From positions 20,515 to 84,514 of the forward strand of contig JAIEQI010000078.1 of the NCBI GenBank assembly GCA_019747875.1: a DNA stretch of 64,000 nt, read 5' to 3'. Positions 1-9,623 of this stretch are shown in pieces. The DNA comes from Candidatus Obscuribacterales bacterium. GTDB lineage: Bacteria; Cyanobacteriota; Vampirovibrionia; Obscuribacterales; Obscuribacteraceae. How positions within the stretch are numbered: position 1 is the first letter of the stretch; the number at the start of each line of letters is the position of its first letter. The notes under the pieces are model-generated. The model searched no databases. It saw only the letters and a list, made by a program, of their open reading frames with translations, and was not told the DNA's origin. A program made the translations under genes and the position numbers.

Positions 1-532
1 GAGCCTGACAGGCATCCTCGATCACTTTGAGACCGTGTTTTTTTGCAATTCGATGGATCTCAGCCATATTAGCCGGCTGACCGTAGAGGTGAACCGGTAT
101 GATTGCTTTCGTGCGCTCGGTAATAGCTGCTTCAATTTTGGTAGTATCGATATTGAAAAAATGTGGTTCTGCATCAACCAGAACTGTTTTCGCACCAGCA
201 AATGCAATGCCCTCGGCCGTTGCAACAAAAGAATTCGCAGCAGTAATAACTTCATCGCCGGGACCGATACCGCAGGCCATTAGAGCTAAATGCAAAGCAG
301 CTGTTCCTGAGTGTAGAGCCACACAATGCTCCGCTCCGATATAAGAGGCAAACATCTTCTCGAAATCAGCAACACTGGGACCGGAAATGAATCCGGCTGA
401 CTGAAAAATAGGATCAAGAGCTTGGTCAATTTCCTTCTTCAAGGAACGAAATTGCGCTGGCAGGTCCAAGAACGGAACCGCTATCTGGGTTTTATCTGTT
501 GACTCTTGAACAGCTGGTGTCGCCTTACTCAT
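1..532 (-). CDS. DegT/DnrJ/EryC1/StrS aminotransferase, WbpE-like (C-terminus outside window)
   Basis: PLP-dependent sugar aminotransferase, N-terminal ~177 residues only. The protein opens MSKATPAVQ and reaches the family-type [16 protein letters not shown] opening, then [11 protein letters not shown], the [23 protein letters not shown] cofactor-loop region and VIEDACQA, whose Asp should contact the PLP nitrogen. The reading frame is open to the window edge, so the Schiff-base lysine is not visible. It lies 37 bp downstream of a WbpD-like acetyltransferase and a WbpB-like oxidoreductase on the same strand. By analogy with WbpB-WbpE-WbpD it would aminate the 3-keto UDP-hexuronic acid made by the oxidoreductase. 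The family is certain; the WbpE role is inferred from the neighbours. Confidence 0.88.
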   Translation of the reverse strand, partial: MSKATPAVQESTDKTQIAVPFLDLPAQFRSLKKEIDQALDPIFQSAGFISGPSVADFEKMFASYIGAEHCVALHSGTAALHLALMACGIGPGDEVITAANSFVATAEGIAFAGAKTVLVDAEPHFFNIDTTKIEAAITERTKAIIPVHLYGQPANMAEIHRIAKKHGLKVIEDACQA

Positions 533-569
533 TGCTATGCAAAACTCCTTCGCAGTTTCCTCTATTCTT

Positions 570-1055
570 CTATACAGATCTCAGCAATCGAGCCGGAGTA
601 CCGGCAACGACGGTACCAGCAGGAACATCCTTAGTGACGACGGCTCCAGCGCCAATCATTGCTCCCTCGCCGATTACGACATCACACAAAATGACGGCCC
701 CCGAACCGATAGAAGCACCTTTTTTGACCAAAGTCTTGTGTACAGTCCAGTCTTTCTCCGTTTGTAGAGTTCCATTTCCAGTCGTCGCACGAGGGAATGG
801 ATCGTTGACAAACATAACTCCGTGTCCAACAAATACGTCATCTTCGATGGTGACGCCTTCACAAACAAACGTATGACTGGAAATTTTGCAGTTGTCTCCA
901 ATCTCTGCGTTCTTTTGGATTTCGACAAAAGGCCCAATTTTGCTATTCTTTCCAACCTTGCAACCATAAAGGTTCACAAAGTCGCAAATGAAAGCACCAT
1001 CACCGATAACTACGTCGTCCCTAATCTTCTGTAAGGGGCTTGCCGAATAACTCAT
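570..1055 (-). CDS. WbpD/WlbB-like hexapeptide N-acetyltransferase
   Basis: A 161-residue left-handed beta-helix acyltransferase. Hexapeptide repeats run almost from the N-terminus ([20 protein letters not shown]) to [24 protein letters not shown]. The middle carries the [13 protein letters not shown] loop and [15 protein letters not shown], which resemble WbpD/WlbB, the acetyl-CoA:UDP-2-acetamido-3-amino-hexuronate N-acetyltransferases. Length fits that family (about 160-190 residues). The ATG overlaps the stop of the upstream oxidoreductase (ATGA), so the two are probably translationally coupled. Likely role: acetylation of the 3-amino group introduced by the aminotransferase downstream. 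Fold certain, substrate inferred from context. Confidence 0.85.
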   Translation of the reverse strand: MSYSASPLQKIRDDVVIGDGAFICDFVNLYGCKVGKNSKIGPFVEIQKNAEIGDNCKISSHTFVCEGVTIEDDVFVGHGVMFVNDPFPRATTGNGTLQTEKDWTVHKTLVKKGASIGSGAVILCDVVIGEGAMIGAGAVVTKDVPAGTVVAGTPARLLRSV

Positions 1056-2092
1056 CGAAGCAGGACCTCCGCCTTTTTGACCAGCGATTCAGGTTGTCCA
1101 GAACGCAGTGATGCATTTGCAGCTTCCAACATTTTCACTACCCGAAGTCCCGATTCACCTGAAGTCAAAGGCGATTTTTTATTCAATATACAATCGGCAA
1201 AATGTTCAACTTCGACTTTGAGAGCCTCAGTCAAGTCATATGCCGGAGCCAACATATCTCCTGCCCTGTATTCAACCAGGGTCTTGTACCTATCCTCATC
1301 ACCAGTGGCGGAAACATCTACGCCCTTGTCGTAAATTTTCACCTTCTCGGTTGCTTCGAGGTCATCATAAACAACCATTTTCTGCGTGCCGCCCACCAAT
1401 ATTCGGCGTATTTTTACCGGAGACAACCAACTAACATGAAAGTTCGCAATGAATTTGCTGCCAAACTGCAAACTCAAATATGCGACTTCTTCTTGCTTGT
1501 TGGCGACTAAGCTTACACCGGACGCGTGAACACTGGTAGGTTCTAAGCCAATTAGATAGTCCATGATTGAAAGATCGTGAGGAGCTAGATCCCAAATCAC
1601 GTTCACATCATTTTGGATCAATCCCAAATTGATTCTGACAGAATCGAAGTAAAGAACATCACCGAGAGCTCCTGCATCAATGGCGCTCTTGATTCGGCGA
1701 ACGGCACCGTTATAAACAAAAGTATGGTCGACCATGAGAACAAGCTTTCGGGCTGCCGCCAGTGCGATGAGCTCTTCACATTCAAGCGAATTTAAACACA
1801 TCGGTTTCTCGACCAGAACATGCTTGTCCGCAAGCAAAGCTTGTTTGGCTAACTGATAGTGTGTATGTACCGGAGTTGCAATCACCACCGCATCGAGTTC
1901 GCGATCTTCCAAAACCTTATCGAAATCGCTCACGAACTGAGTTCCTGGATAACGTCGAGATAACTTAGCAAGTCTCTCCGGAATCAAATCAACAACATAC
2001 TTCACTCTCGTCAATTTGCTTTCGGCAAAATTACGAATTAGATTTGGACCCCAATATCCGCAACCGACAACGGCGACATTCAGCTCCGCCAC
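1052..2092 (-). CDS. Gfo/Idh/MocA-family NAD(P)-dependent oxidoreductase, WbpB/WlbA-like
   Basis: Sugar oxidoreductase with an N-terminal Rossmann domain (VAVVGCGYWGPN), VIATPVHTHY, the family signature VLVEKPMCLN, and a C-terminal domain with DLAPHDLSIMDYLIG. I chose the GTG at 2092, which is preceded by GGGG and gives a protein that begins right at the Rossmann strand. A TTG nine codons upstream (to 2119) is possible but has no visible ribosome site. With the coupled WbpD-like acetyltransferase and the WbpE-like aminotransferase it would oxidise C3 of a UDP-N-acetyl-hexuronic acid. A UDP-GlcNAc-type 6-dehydrogenase, the first step of that pathway, lies at 27194-28456. Confidence 0.85.
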   Translation of the reverse strand: MAELNVAVVGCGYWGPNLIRNFAESKLTRVKYVVDLIPERLAKLSRRYPGTQFVSDFDKVLEDRELDAVVIATPVHTHYQLAKQALLADKHVLVEKPMCLNSLECEELIALAAARKLVLMVDHTFVYNGAVRRIKSAIDAGALGDVLYFDSVRINLGLIQNDVNVIWDLAPHDLSIMDYLIGLEPTSVHASGVSLVANKQEEVAYLSLQFGSKFIANFHVSWLSPVKIRRILVGGTQKMVVYDDLEATEKVKIYDKGVDVSATGDEDRYKTLVEYRAGDMLAPAYDLTEALKVEVEHFADCILNKKSPLTSGESGLRVVKMLEAANASLRSGQPESLVKKAEVLLR

Positions 2093-2167
2093 GAGAACTA
2101 CCCCATCAAACCAGACCAAAGGATTATTCCATAAGCTTTTGAAAGCATGATTACGCCATGCTAATTA

Positions 2168-2830
2168 CTAAAGCAGTCTTCGCCAGTCATATTGCTCATC
2201 GATCTCGTACTTAACTCGGGCTGGAACACCCATAACCAGGGTGTTATCCGGAACATCGGCGGTAACCAATGAGCCTGCGGCAACGATGGATCCGGCGCCG
2301 ATTTTTTTCCTGGCCATAATCACGGCTCTGCTTGCTATAAAAGCCCTCGCCGACACTTCCACTCTGCCTCCAAGCAGGGCTCCCGGACCAATAGTGACAA
2401 AATCACCAACCCTACAGTCGTGTTCGACAATGGCTCCTGTATTAACAAGAATGTGCTTTGACAACTCCGAATTGCTATTGACGACAGCTTGCGCAGATAT
2501 CGTGTTTCCTGCACCAGGAGCGGTGCTTGGAGCCAAATAGGCTGTGCTGTGGACGATGTTTAAGTACAAAACATCACGCAATCGTGAATCTAAAAACATG
2601 CGCTCTTTGTCTTTTGGATTGCCCAAAGCAATGAGCACTCTAAAGTTATTTTTATCATAATCAAGCAATCGGTCCAGAGACCCCGCAACTTCAACGCCGT
2701 TAATCTGCCGCCCCCATAACGATTCGTTATCATCAAGAAACTCGATCTCTGAAAACTCAGATTCTGAAGACTGCAGCAAATCACAGGCCACCCGCCCTTG
2801 CGCACCGGCTCCCAGAATCACGGCTTTCAT
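2168..2830 (-). CDS. NeuD/PglD-like sugar acyltransferase
   Basis: Two-domain acyltransferase: an N-terminal Rossmann-like domain (MKAVILGAGAQGRVACDLL) and a C-terminal left-handed beta-helix (AGNTISAQAVV ... IGPGALLGG ... IGAGSIVAAGSLVTADVPDNTLVMGVPARV). The His in VEHDCRVGDFV is the usual catalytic base position of PglD/NeuD enzymes. Start chosen at the ATG at 2830 because it follows a strong GAGGGGGGAG ribosome site and begins at the Rossmann strand; the frame stays open to 2890. It reads divergently from the aminotransferase gene at 2965 and would be first in the 2830-to-1 operon. Likely acylates an amino sugar; the substrate cannot be told. Confidence 0.85.
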   Translation of the reverse strand: MKAVILGAGAQGRVACDLLQSSESEFSEIEFLDDNESLWGRQINGVEVAGSLDRLLDYDKNNFRVLIALGNPKDKERMFLDSRLRDVLYLNIVHSTAYLAPSTAPGAGNTISAQAVVNSNSELSKHILVNTGAIVEHDCRVGDFVTIGPGALLGGRVEVSARAFIASRAVIMARKKIGAGSIVAAGSLVTADVPDNTLVMGVPARVKYEIDEQYDWRRLL

Positions 2831-2964
2831 GGCTCCCCCCTCGTTAAACCAGTTCCTAAACTGATTTAACCACCTCTCAGTTCCATTCAATGTATCTTGT
2901 CTAGATTACGGCACTAGAGCCCAAAAAAGCGAGCAAGGTGTCAGCACGGTTAAGGAATTGAGCG

Positions 2965-4146
2965 ATGAAACAAGGTGAAACAACGGCGGTAGCAGACCAA
3001 CTATTTTCGGATCACATTCCGCTGATGCGCCCATGGATGGGACAGGAAGAAATAGATGCCGTCACCGCAGTCATTAAATCCGGCTGGATCACCCAGGGAC
3101 AAAGAGTGATCGAATTTGAAAAGGTGGTATCAGAGTACGTCGGTTCTCGCTTTGGGATAGCAACCAATTCCTGCACATCAGGTTTGCACCTGAGCCTCCG
3201 AATCCTTGGTATCAAACCCGGTGACAAAGTCATTTGCCCTTCTTTTACATGCATGGCAACAGCCAACGCTATCCACATGGCAGGGGCGGAGCCCGTCTTT
3301 GCAGATATTGATCCCAGAACTTACAACCTGAGTATCGAATCTTGCGAAGAAGCAATAACACCAGAAGTGAAAGGCATTCTGCTCGTGCATCAGATCGGAC
3401 TTCCGGCAGATCGCGATGCTTTTGACAGGCTGGCAAAGAAACATGGGCTGGTTCTAGTCGAAGATGCCGCATGCAGCTTTGGAGCAAAGTACAAAAACAT
3501 GCCAGCTGGCTCAAAAGCAGACGCTGCTTCATTCAGCTTTCACCCGAGAAAAATGATCACAACCGGTGAAGGCGGAATGATCATGACTGACAATGAAGCA
3601 TTTGCGGATCGCGCCCGCGCACTTAGATCAACTGGAGCCTCGATATCCGATCTGGAGAGACATAAAGCAAAGGGCTTACTTGTCCAGGAATATCCGGAAA
3701 GTGGTTATAACTATCGAATGACTGACATGCAAGCATCTGTTGGGATCGTCCAGATGACCCGATTGGAACAAATGCTCAAACAACGAAAAGAACAAGCCGA
3801 GAAGTATGACGGACGACTAGGAAAGCTAGAAGGACTGGATGTACCTTTCGTCCCTAGCTATGCCGAACACAGCTACTCTTCTTACAATATCAGGATCAAC
3901 AAGAATGCGTCCAAATCCAGGGATGAAGTCTTAAAAGAGATGGCAGCGCGCGGAATTTCGTGCCGCACCGGCATACAGCCGCTGCACAAGGAACTTTGCT
4001 ACAGAACAATAAAGTGCTCGACGGTATCTCTTAAACATACGGAAGAGGCCGCTGCCGAAACGATGTTCTTACCTATCTTTCCTGGAATGACCGAGGTTCA
4101 GTTAGAAACGATTTGCAGAGCACTGGAGCAAATCCTTTCGAAGTAA
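2965..4146 (+). CDS. DegT/DnrJ/EryC1/StrS aminotransferase (4-amino sugar type)
   Basis: Full-length 393-residue PLP aminotransferase of nucleotide-sugar pathways. Visible features are [16 protein letters not shown] at the start, [11 protein letters not shown] (phosphate loop), [10 protein letters not shown] with Asp167, and [14 protein letters not shown] with the Schiff-base lysine at about residue 196. The C-terminal domain has [14 protein letters not shown] and HYSSYNI-like substrate elements. The ATG follows AAGGA. The overall pattern resembles ArnB/PseC/perosamine synthase enzymes, which convert 4-keto-6-deoxy sugars to 4-amino sugars. It is followed 16 bp later by a GT2 gene, probably in one transcript. 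The exact nucleotide-sugar substrate is unknown. Confidence 0.92.
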   Translation: MKQGETTAVADQLFSDHIPLMRPWMGQEEIDAVTAVIKSGWITQGQRVIEFEKVVSEYVGSRFGIATNSCTSGLHLSLRILGIKPGDKVICPSFTCMATANAIHMAGAEPVFADIDPRTYNLSIESCEEAITPEVKGILLVHQIGLPADRDAFDRLAKKHGLVLVEDAACSFGAKYKNMPAGSKADAASFSFHPRKMITTGEGGMIMTDNEAFADRARALRSTGASISDLERHKAKGLLVQEYPESGYNYRMTDMQASVGIVQMTRLEQMLKQRKEQAEKYDGRLGKLEGLDVPFVPSYAEHSYSSYNIRINKNASKSRDEVLKEMAARGISCRTGIQPLHKELCYRTIKCSTVSLKHTEEAAAETMFLPIFPGMTEVQLETICRALEQILSK

Positions 4147-4162
4147 TTGAAGATCAACAAGC

Positions 4163-5308
4163 ATGACAGACAAGAATCCACTGGTCACTATTGTGATGGT
4201 AACGCACAACGAAGGGCGCTACCTTCGTGAGAGTATTCCTGCTATCTTGAACCAGGGTTTCTCAGATTTCGAAATCGTCTTGATGGACAACGGTTCGCAG
4301 GACGACACTCCTGAATACATAAAAACGATTCAGGACCCAAGGGTTCGTCCATTTCGAAATGAGAATCTTGGACTTGGATTGGCCTACAACATCGGAATAG
4401 AGAACGCCCGTGGACAATGGATTGCACTTGGGAATGCCGACGACCTCTGGTTTGAACACAAACTCGCAAAGCAAGTAGCGGAATTCTCGGGAAATAATAT
4501 CGGCGTGGTCTTCACCGAAGCCGAGCTAATTGATGATACCGGCAAAGCCATTCCGGAAGAGGTAGCCGCTAAGTTTCCATTTTCCTTTGAGAATTTGCCT
4601 CCGATAAGAATGTACGAAAAACTATTCTTTCGTACTAACTTTCTCTGTGCACCGTCGGCTATCATCCGGAAGGATTTGTTGATTGAGCGCCCCTTCGACG
4701 CCATGCTAATTCAGCTGCAAGATTTTGATATGTGGTCGCATCTGATAAAGAGCGTCGAGTTCAAAATATTACCGGAGAAACTGACCGGATATCGAGTCAG
4801 GCTTGATGGCTCCAACATCAGCCTCAATACCAAAAATCGCAGCCGTGTATTGCTTGAATTAGCTGTCGTATACGAACGCTTCTTCGAAAACGCGACAATC
4901 GACTTCTTCAAAGCAGCTTTTGGTTCCCATTTGCGCAACCCGGACTTTACCGACGAAATTAGTTTTGAATTCGAGAAAGCATTTCTGTATTTGAAATTGC
5001 AAGAGCCCGCTATTCGCCAGATTGGGCTGCAGTTGCTTTATCAATTGATGTCCCAAACAGAATCACGAGAGCACGCATTCAAACAATATGGATTGACGAT
5101 GCTCGACGTCTGGCAGTGGGCGCTGACACCCATCTTCGCAGACGCAAATGTGTTGGATGAGTCAGCTAAAAATCATATTGAAATCTCACAACATCTAAAA
5201 GAGGTTAAGAAAGAGCTGACTGAAACGAAGGAACTAATGCGCCGAATTACGAGCGGAAAGCTATGGAAACTTCGAGAGAGCGTCTACAGCCTTCTAAGAC
5301 CTCGATAA
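4163..5308 (+). CDS. Family 2 glycosyltransferase
   Basis: GT-A fold transferase of 381 residues. It has VTIVMVTHNEGRYLRESI at residues ~8-25, the DFEIVLMDNGSQDDTPEYI nucleotide-binding strand, and GNADDLW, where the DxD-type metal site lies, at about residue 94. There is no membrane segment, so it should act at the inner face of the membrane on a lipid-linked acceptor. The last ~50 residues (HLKEVKKELTETKELMRRI) look like a coiled coil ending in a basic amphipathic tail, plausibly a membrane or partner contact. It sits 16 bp after the aminotransferase gene and probably uses that sugar or another from the locus. Donor and acceptor cannot be read from the sequence. Confidence 0.9.
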   Translation: MTDKNPLVTIVMVTHNEGRYLRESIPAILNQGFSDFEIVLMDNGSQDDTPEYIKTIQDPRVRPFRNENLGLGLAYNIGIENARGQWIALGNADDLWFEHKLAKQVAEFSGNNIGVVFTEAELIDDTGKAIPEEVAAKFPFSFENLPPIRMYEKLFFRTNFLCAPSAIIRKDLLIERPFDAMLIQLQDFDMWSHLIKSVEFKILPEKLTGYRVRLDGSNISLNTKNRSRVLLELAVVYERFFENATIDFFKAAFGSHLRNPDFTDEISFEFEKAFLYLKLQEPAIRQIGLQLLYQLMSQTESREHAFKQYGLTMLDVWQWALTPIFADANVLDESAKNHIEISQHLKEVKKELTETKELMRRITSGKLWKLRESVYSLLRPR

Positions 5309-5348
5309 CATTCTAGCTACATCGCGCGCGCTCCAAGCCAGGAAAAAC

Positions 5349-6641
5349 TCAGCGTGGATCTGTCAGAGTTTTCGGTCTGTCTTGAAACCATTTCCATTGC
5401 CTCAAGTCGTTGGCAATCAGCTTCGCAAAGACCTCGTGACCGCTTGGTGTAAAGTGTGCGTCGGATAGGAAAAGCGGCGCAGTTGAATGTGATTGTGCTT
5501 TGTCAAAACTTTCTGTCAGATCTAAAAGCTGAATTGATTTGTCCGACGCGAACGATTTCATCAGGTCGTACTCAGCCAATCCAGCTTCGTCCTTTGAGCC
5601 TATATAGATCATTGCGAACTTAGATTCTTTTTGATCGCAAGATCGATTCATTTCGCGCAATATTGCAGCAACTACAGGGAAGTACTGCCTTACACACTGA
5701 GTGGTCCGCTGCTCACCTGGCAAAGCTGAAGGATCTGAAGAAGCGGGAGGATTAGCTGATGGAGCTTTAGGTGCTGGAGCTTTATCCGCGATCATTTTCG
5801 GAGAGAAATTCAAACAAGCCTTGGACAAAAACTGATCGAAGTTAGCTCTCGTTTGCATAAACCAATTCATCGATTGCTCAACAATCGCGCCAAGGGCTCC
5901 CCATATGTGACTATGCCGCCTTAACCAACCCAGGTTTCGCAATCGCTTTGCTTCTTGTCCGCGCCACCATTGCATCAAATATGCGTTTGACTTATACAAC
6001 GCACCATTGGCAGCAACAAAGAAATAGGGGCGTGCACCAAGAGGAAAACCACTCTCCAAGTGTGGCGGCGTAACTCCGTACGAGGCATGATCACGCACAA
6101 ATATCAACACAAGATCCGGTTGAAAGGACAGCGCTTTCTCTTTAAGTAATAAATATGCTTGCCCTAAAGTGAAGGAAGGCACTCCAAAATTCAGTACCTC
6201 AAATTTTTGCCCACTGCCATTTGCATTCAAATTCTGTTCCAAAAAATGGCACATCGTTTGACACTCTTCTACCTGTGCGCCCTCAATCATGGAATCGCCA
6301 AGAACGGCTATCCGAAACAGACCGGACGCCTTCTTTAAGGAAGGTTCTCTCCAGGCCATCCCGTACTTGTTGATGAGACGCGACGAGTAATTTTCACCGC
6401 GATAAGTAATTCGCTTGTTCGGTATGAGCGCAACACCTGTCACTGGATCTGGCTCCAGATAGTCGCGCTCTCCAATTCTTGCAACGGTAAAGATACCTTC
6501 CAAGAGCAGAATGGAAACTAACAAAACAAAGAAAGGCTGAATCAAAGGCCGAATCAGGTTTACCCTCTTTGAGGGCTTCGACTCTGGGCGGCTGCTGGTT
6601 TTAATCCTTTCAAGAGTTTTCATAGGGCTCATAATCATCAA
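5349..6641 (-). CDS. SGNH-fold acyltransferase partner protein (MBOAT-linked), paralogue 1
   Basis: A 430-residue protein: cytoplasmic N-terminus, one membrane span (about residues 33-53), then an extracytoplasmic SGNH domain. Block I is IAVLGDSMIEG with Ser117; the C-terminal DxH is in SDAHFTPSGHEVF (Asp394, His396). Between them are FEVLNFGVPSFTLGQ, a WLRRHSHIWG motif shared with three paralogues in this window, and a Pro/Ala/Ser linker (KAPAPKAPSANPP). Its start overlaps the end of the MBOAT gene. MBOAT plus SGNH pairs, as in AlgI/AlgJ-AlgX and DltB/DltD, pass an acyl group across the membrane and onto a glycan, so O-acylation of the exported polysaccharide is the likely role. Confidence 0.8.
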   Translation of the reverse strand: MMIMSPMKTLERIKTSSRPESKPSKRVNLIRPLIQPFFVLLVSILLLEGIFTVARIGERDYLEPDPVTGVALIPNKRITYRGENYSSRLINKYGMAWREPSLKKASGLFRIAVLGDSMIEGAQVEECQTMCHFLEQNLNANGSGQKFEVLNFGVPSFTLGQAYLLLKEKALSFQPDLVLIFVRDHASYGVTPPHLESGFPLGARPYFFVAANGALYKSNAYLMQWWRGQEAKRLRNLGWLRRHSHIWGALGAIVEQSMNWFMQTRANFDQFLSKACLNFSPKMIADKAPAPKAPSANPPASSDPSALPGEQRTTQCVRQYFPVVAAILREMNRSCDQKESKFAMIYIGSKDEAGLAEYDLMKSFASDKSIQLLDLTESFDKAQSHSTAPLFLSDAHFTPSGHEVFAKLIANDLRQWKWFQDRPKTLTDPR

Positions 6642-8056
6642 AACTGAAAGTACAAGAACGGACTTGCCTTCGACGGTGCAAAGGCTATTGCAGCAAAGAA
6701 TACCGAAAGATATATGATTGCACGGCTAGGTGCCTGCAAACTGAGCCCGGCAAACAGGGGCGGCATCTTCGAATAGATGCAATAAAACGTCCCGTAGATT
6801 GAGTACAGGACCAGAGCTACAAGCACAGGGGTTTGGACTAATACCTCGTACACAATTTGAGATTCGCGACCGGATACAAGCGAATGCACCATAGAGAAGG
6901 CAGATGAACACGATTCTGCGCGAAAGAAAATCCAACATAGAATTACGAAACAGAGCGTTAGAATGGAACTGCAAATTCTTAGAGGTAGCCTCTTGTGGGC
7001 TCTGCCCAGCGCGGCAGTTTTACTGACGAACGCATCGTACTCATGACTAATGACAAGCCCGGCACCGTGAAGGGCGCCCCACACAACGAAATGCCAGGAA
7101 GCACCATGCCAGAGCCCACCCAACAACATGGTCAAAAGCAAGTTTGCATGTTTCCTAGTACGCGAGCAACGTCCGCCACCTAGCGGAATGTACAAGTAAT
7201 CTCGTAGCCACGATGATAGCGAGATATGCCAGCGCTTCCAAAAATCTGATAGATTCGAGGCTATGTAAGGCAGATTGAAATTGTCTGGTAGCGAAAATCC
7301 TAACAGGTAGGCGGATCCTCTTCCCATATCTGTGTATCCGGAAAAGTCGAAGTAGATTTGAAAGGTGAACGCCAGACAAGCGATAAGCGCGTCAGCTCCC
7401 CCGAGGGCTGAAGGGTTTGAGAAGCCAGCATTCGCTACCAGAGCCAAGTTATCAGCTAAAGCGACCTTCTTAAATAGCCCCTGTAAAAGGAGTCTGATTC
7501 CTTCATTGACCTTTGGAATCAGAGCTTGCCCCAGTTGCAATACAAAATCCTGATATCGCTTAATTGGTCCTGCGATCTGTGATGGAAAGAAAGCGGCGAA
7601 CAAAGCAAAATCGATTATGTTCTTAATGGGCTTTCCGCCCCGGTGAACATCCACCAGGTAATGTATAAACTCAAAAACGAAGAATGAAATTCCGAGGGGC
7701 AAAATAATATCTGTGTTTGCAACCGGCTGAAATTCCCCGAAGCGCCCCAAAAACGAATTGAAGGTTTGAATGAGAAAGTTAGTGTATTTGTAGTAACAGA
7801 GCAGAGCCAGATTTAATACGACACCGATGGCGAGAAAAAATGATGACGATTGGTTTCGCTTATCAATCAATAACCCTATACCGAAGTTTGCGAAAGTCAT
7901 GCAAAACAGGAGAAATCCATAAACGGGCATCCAGCTCATATAAAACACATAGCTGGCCACCAGCAAAAGCGCACGCCGAAAAGTCTTCGGACTGAGCCAG
8001 TAGGCACAAAGCACAAGCGGAAAGAATATGAAGTATGAAATGCTGTTAAAAAGCAT
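6638..8056 (-). CDS. MBOAT membrane O-acyltransferase (AlgI/DltB-like), copy 1
   Basis: A 472-residue multispanning protein of the membrane-bound O-acyltransferase family. Family hallmarks are LPLGISFFVFEFIHYLVDV, FFPSQIAGPI, FDFSGYTDMGRG, FWKRWHISLSSWLRDYLYIP and LLGGLWHGASWHFVVWG, with the conserved His at about residue 317. Length is normal for AlgI-like proteins. The stop codon overlaps the start of the SGNH partner gene, so the two are coupled. It should take an acyl donor from the cytoplasm and present the group for transfer to a surface glycan. Four such proteins occur in this window. Confidence 0.93.
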   Translation of the reverse strand: MLFNSISYFIFFPLVLCAYWLSPKTFRRALLLVASYVFYMSWMPVYGFLLFCMTFANFGIGLLIDKRNQSSSFFLAIGVVLNLALLCYYKYTNFLIQTFNSFLGRFGEFQPVANTDIILPLGISFFVFEFIHYLVDVHRGGKPIKNIIDFALFAAFFPSQIAGPIKRYQDFVLQLGQALIPKVNEGIRLLLQGLFKKVALADNLALVANAGFSNPSALGGADALIACLAFTFQIYFDFSGYTDMGRGSAYLLGFSLPDNFNLPYIASNLSDFWKRWHISLSSWLRDYLYIPLGGGRCSRTRKHANLLLTMLLGGLWHGASWHFVVWGALHGAGLVISHEYDAFVSKTAALGRAHKRLPLRICSSILTLCFVILCWIFFRAESCSSAFSMVHSLVSGRESQIVYEVLVQTPVLVALVLYSIYGTFYCIYSKMPPLFAGLSLQAPSRAIIYLSVFFAAIAFAPSKASPFLYFQF

Positions 8057-8499
8057 CCGAATTCATCCAGGATTATGACTCGGGAATTCTACCAGTTGTC
8101 ATAAATCGGTAGATTTAGAAGCTTTTACAAACGCAATCCGATATGTATGCAATCAAAGCATAGGCATCTTCAGAAAAGCTCAATTGCCGAGGAACTAGCG
8201 ACTCTCCGCCATTTTTCACTCGAAGATTTTTGTAAAAAAATTGTGCTTAGCCTGGGAGCTAGTCCTGAACGAGACCCTGAAGTTTGTACATTATTTCAGT
8301 CTCAGCAATCGTCTCGTGGGCGCGCGAAGTCTGCTGGCAGAAAGGCGGTCAGCAAGCAGACTGCGGGGGACTTCAGCCATTAGGATGGGTTAACTTGGAG
8401 GCTCCTGGCTGGGCGTGATATAAGTTGCTGAGTGGAAAAGCCAGCACATAGAATAGATGGCGTTTTCGGAAATTAGATGACGCCAGGTTAGGAAGTAAT
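8057..8499. other. Intergenic stretch between divergent genes
   Basis: About 440 bases separate the MBOAT start (minus) from the aminotransferase start (plus), so it must hold the promoters for both. The only open frame is a doubtful 78-codon one, listed separately. An inverted repeat, TGGCGT ... ACGCCA, with a 16-base loop lies at about 8458-8485 just before the aminotransferase ribosome site. It could be a regulatory hairpin or chance. I see no RNA gene. Confidence 0.4.
8147..8383 (+). CDS. Possible small basic protein (doubtful)
   Basis: A 78-codon open frame in the gap between two divergent genes. The product has a short mixed-charge N-terminal half (SSIAEELATLRHFSLEDF) and an Arg/Lys/Ser-rich C-terminal tail (RGRAKSAGRKAVSKQ). 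There is no convincing ribosome site before the ATG, no recognisable domain and no partner. It could equally be an untranslated leader region. I list it only because the region otherwise lacks a gene. Confidence 0.22.
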   Translation: MQSKHRHLQKSSIAEELATLRHFSLEDFCKKIVLSLGASPERDPEVCTLFQSQQSSRGRAKSAGRKAVSKQTAGDFSH

Positions 8500-9621
8500 T
8501 TGAACAAGCAACTCGATTGGTGGAAACCCGTAATGACCGGTCAAGAAATGGACTTTCTTGGCCAGGTCATCGAAAGTGGGTTCCTAAACGACGGACCCCT
8601 TACGGAAAAGTTTGAGGCACAAATCGCCGAGTTTCTAGGCGTCCCTTACGCGGTAGCTCTTACCAGCTGCACGGCTGGGCTCTATCTCTCGCTCATGGCT
8701 CTAGGTATTGGGCACGGCGATGAGGTTCTCGTTCCGGATATCACCTTCATTGCCACAGCAAACGCAGTAAAAATGACCGGTGCAGAACCAGTACTGGTCG
8801 ATGTTGATCTTGAAACATTCTGCATATCGGCCGACGATGCGAAAAAGAAAATCACAAATCGCACAAAAGCAGTTATCCCCGTTCATGTCACAGGGCGCCC
8901 AAGTAACATTCCAGCATTGCTGCAGCTCTGTAAAGAACACACACTTCACATGGTAGAGGATGCAGCCGAAGCGTTGGGCTCTGCCTCCTTCGGTGGTTTC
9001 ATGGGGACACATGGAATCACAGGTTGTTTCTCACTATCTCCAGCTAAGACGATTACAACAGGTCAAGGCGGATTGATTATCACCAAAGACGCCACCATTC
9101 ACGGCAGACTGCGCGAGTTGAAAGATCAGGGTAGACCCAAACGTGGTACCGGTGGTGATGACGTTCACTCATCGCTCGGATTCAACTTCAAATTCACCGA
9201 TCTACAGTCGGCAGTCGGCTTGGCCCAGCTTGCGACACTTGAAGGACGCATTGAGCGCCTGAGAAGACACTACGAAATTTACGCCGAAACGCTAGACAAT
9301 TGCCCGGGAATTCGTTTACCCAACTTCGATCTCGCAGATGGTGCCTGCCCACAATGGACCGACATTTACGTGGAGAATGGGCGAGATGAACTGCACCAGC
9401 ATTTAAAAGAACAAAAGATGGATTGCCGAAAGTTCTGGTTCCCAATCCACAGGCAAAATGCTTACAAACAAGATGACAAGCAATTCCCTAACAGCATAGC
9501 CGTTAGCAACAATGCTATGTGGCTGCCTTCTTCCCTTAATTTAACTGATGAGGATATAAGTTCAGTTTGTCATGCGATCAAATCATGGGCGAAGAGTCCT
9601 CAATTGGCGGCGAGGAGCTGA
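8500..9621 (+). CDS. DegT/DnrJ/EryC1/StrS aminotransferase
   Basis: A 373-residue PLP-dependent sugar aminotransferase. It shows TSCTAGLYLSLMALGIG, VEDAAEALGS with Asp154, and SLSPAKTITTGQGG with the Schiff-base lysine at about residue 183, then FNFKFTDLQSAVGLAQL. The start is a TTG preceded by AGGAAG at good spacing; no in-frame ATG lies before the conserved N-terminal WWKPVMTGQE. It is the first gene of a compact four-gene plus-strand operon with a dolichol-phosphate-type glycosyltransferase, a NeuD-like acyltransferase and a methyltransferase. The enzyme pair suggests an N-acylated amino sugar. It is clearly diverged from the other DegT proteins in this window, so it probably has a different substrate. 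Confidence 0.9.
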   Translation: MNKQLDWWKPVMTGQEMDFLGQVIESGFLNDGPLTEKFEAQIAEFLGVPYAVALTSCTAGLYLSLMALGIGHGDEVLVPDITFIATANAVKMTGAEPVLVDVDLETFCISADDAKKKITNRTKAVIPVHVTGRPSNIPALLQLCKEHTLHMVEDAAEALGSASFGGFMGTHGITGCFSLSPAKTITTGQGGLIITKDATIHGRLRELKDQGRPKRGTGGDDVHSSLGFNFKFTDLQSAVGLAQLATLEGRIERLRRHYEIYAETLDNCPGIRLPNFDLADGACPQWTDIYVENGRDELHQHLKEQKMDCRKFWFPIHRQNAYKQDDKQFPNSIAVSNNAMWLPSSLNLTDEDISSVCHAIKSWAKSPQLAARS

Positions 9622-9623
9622 AG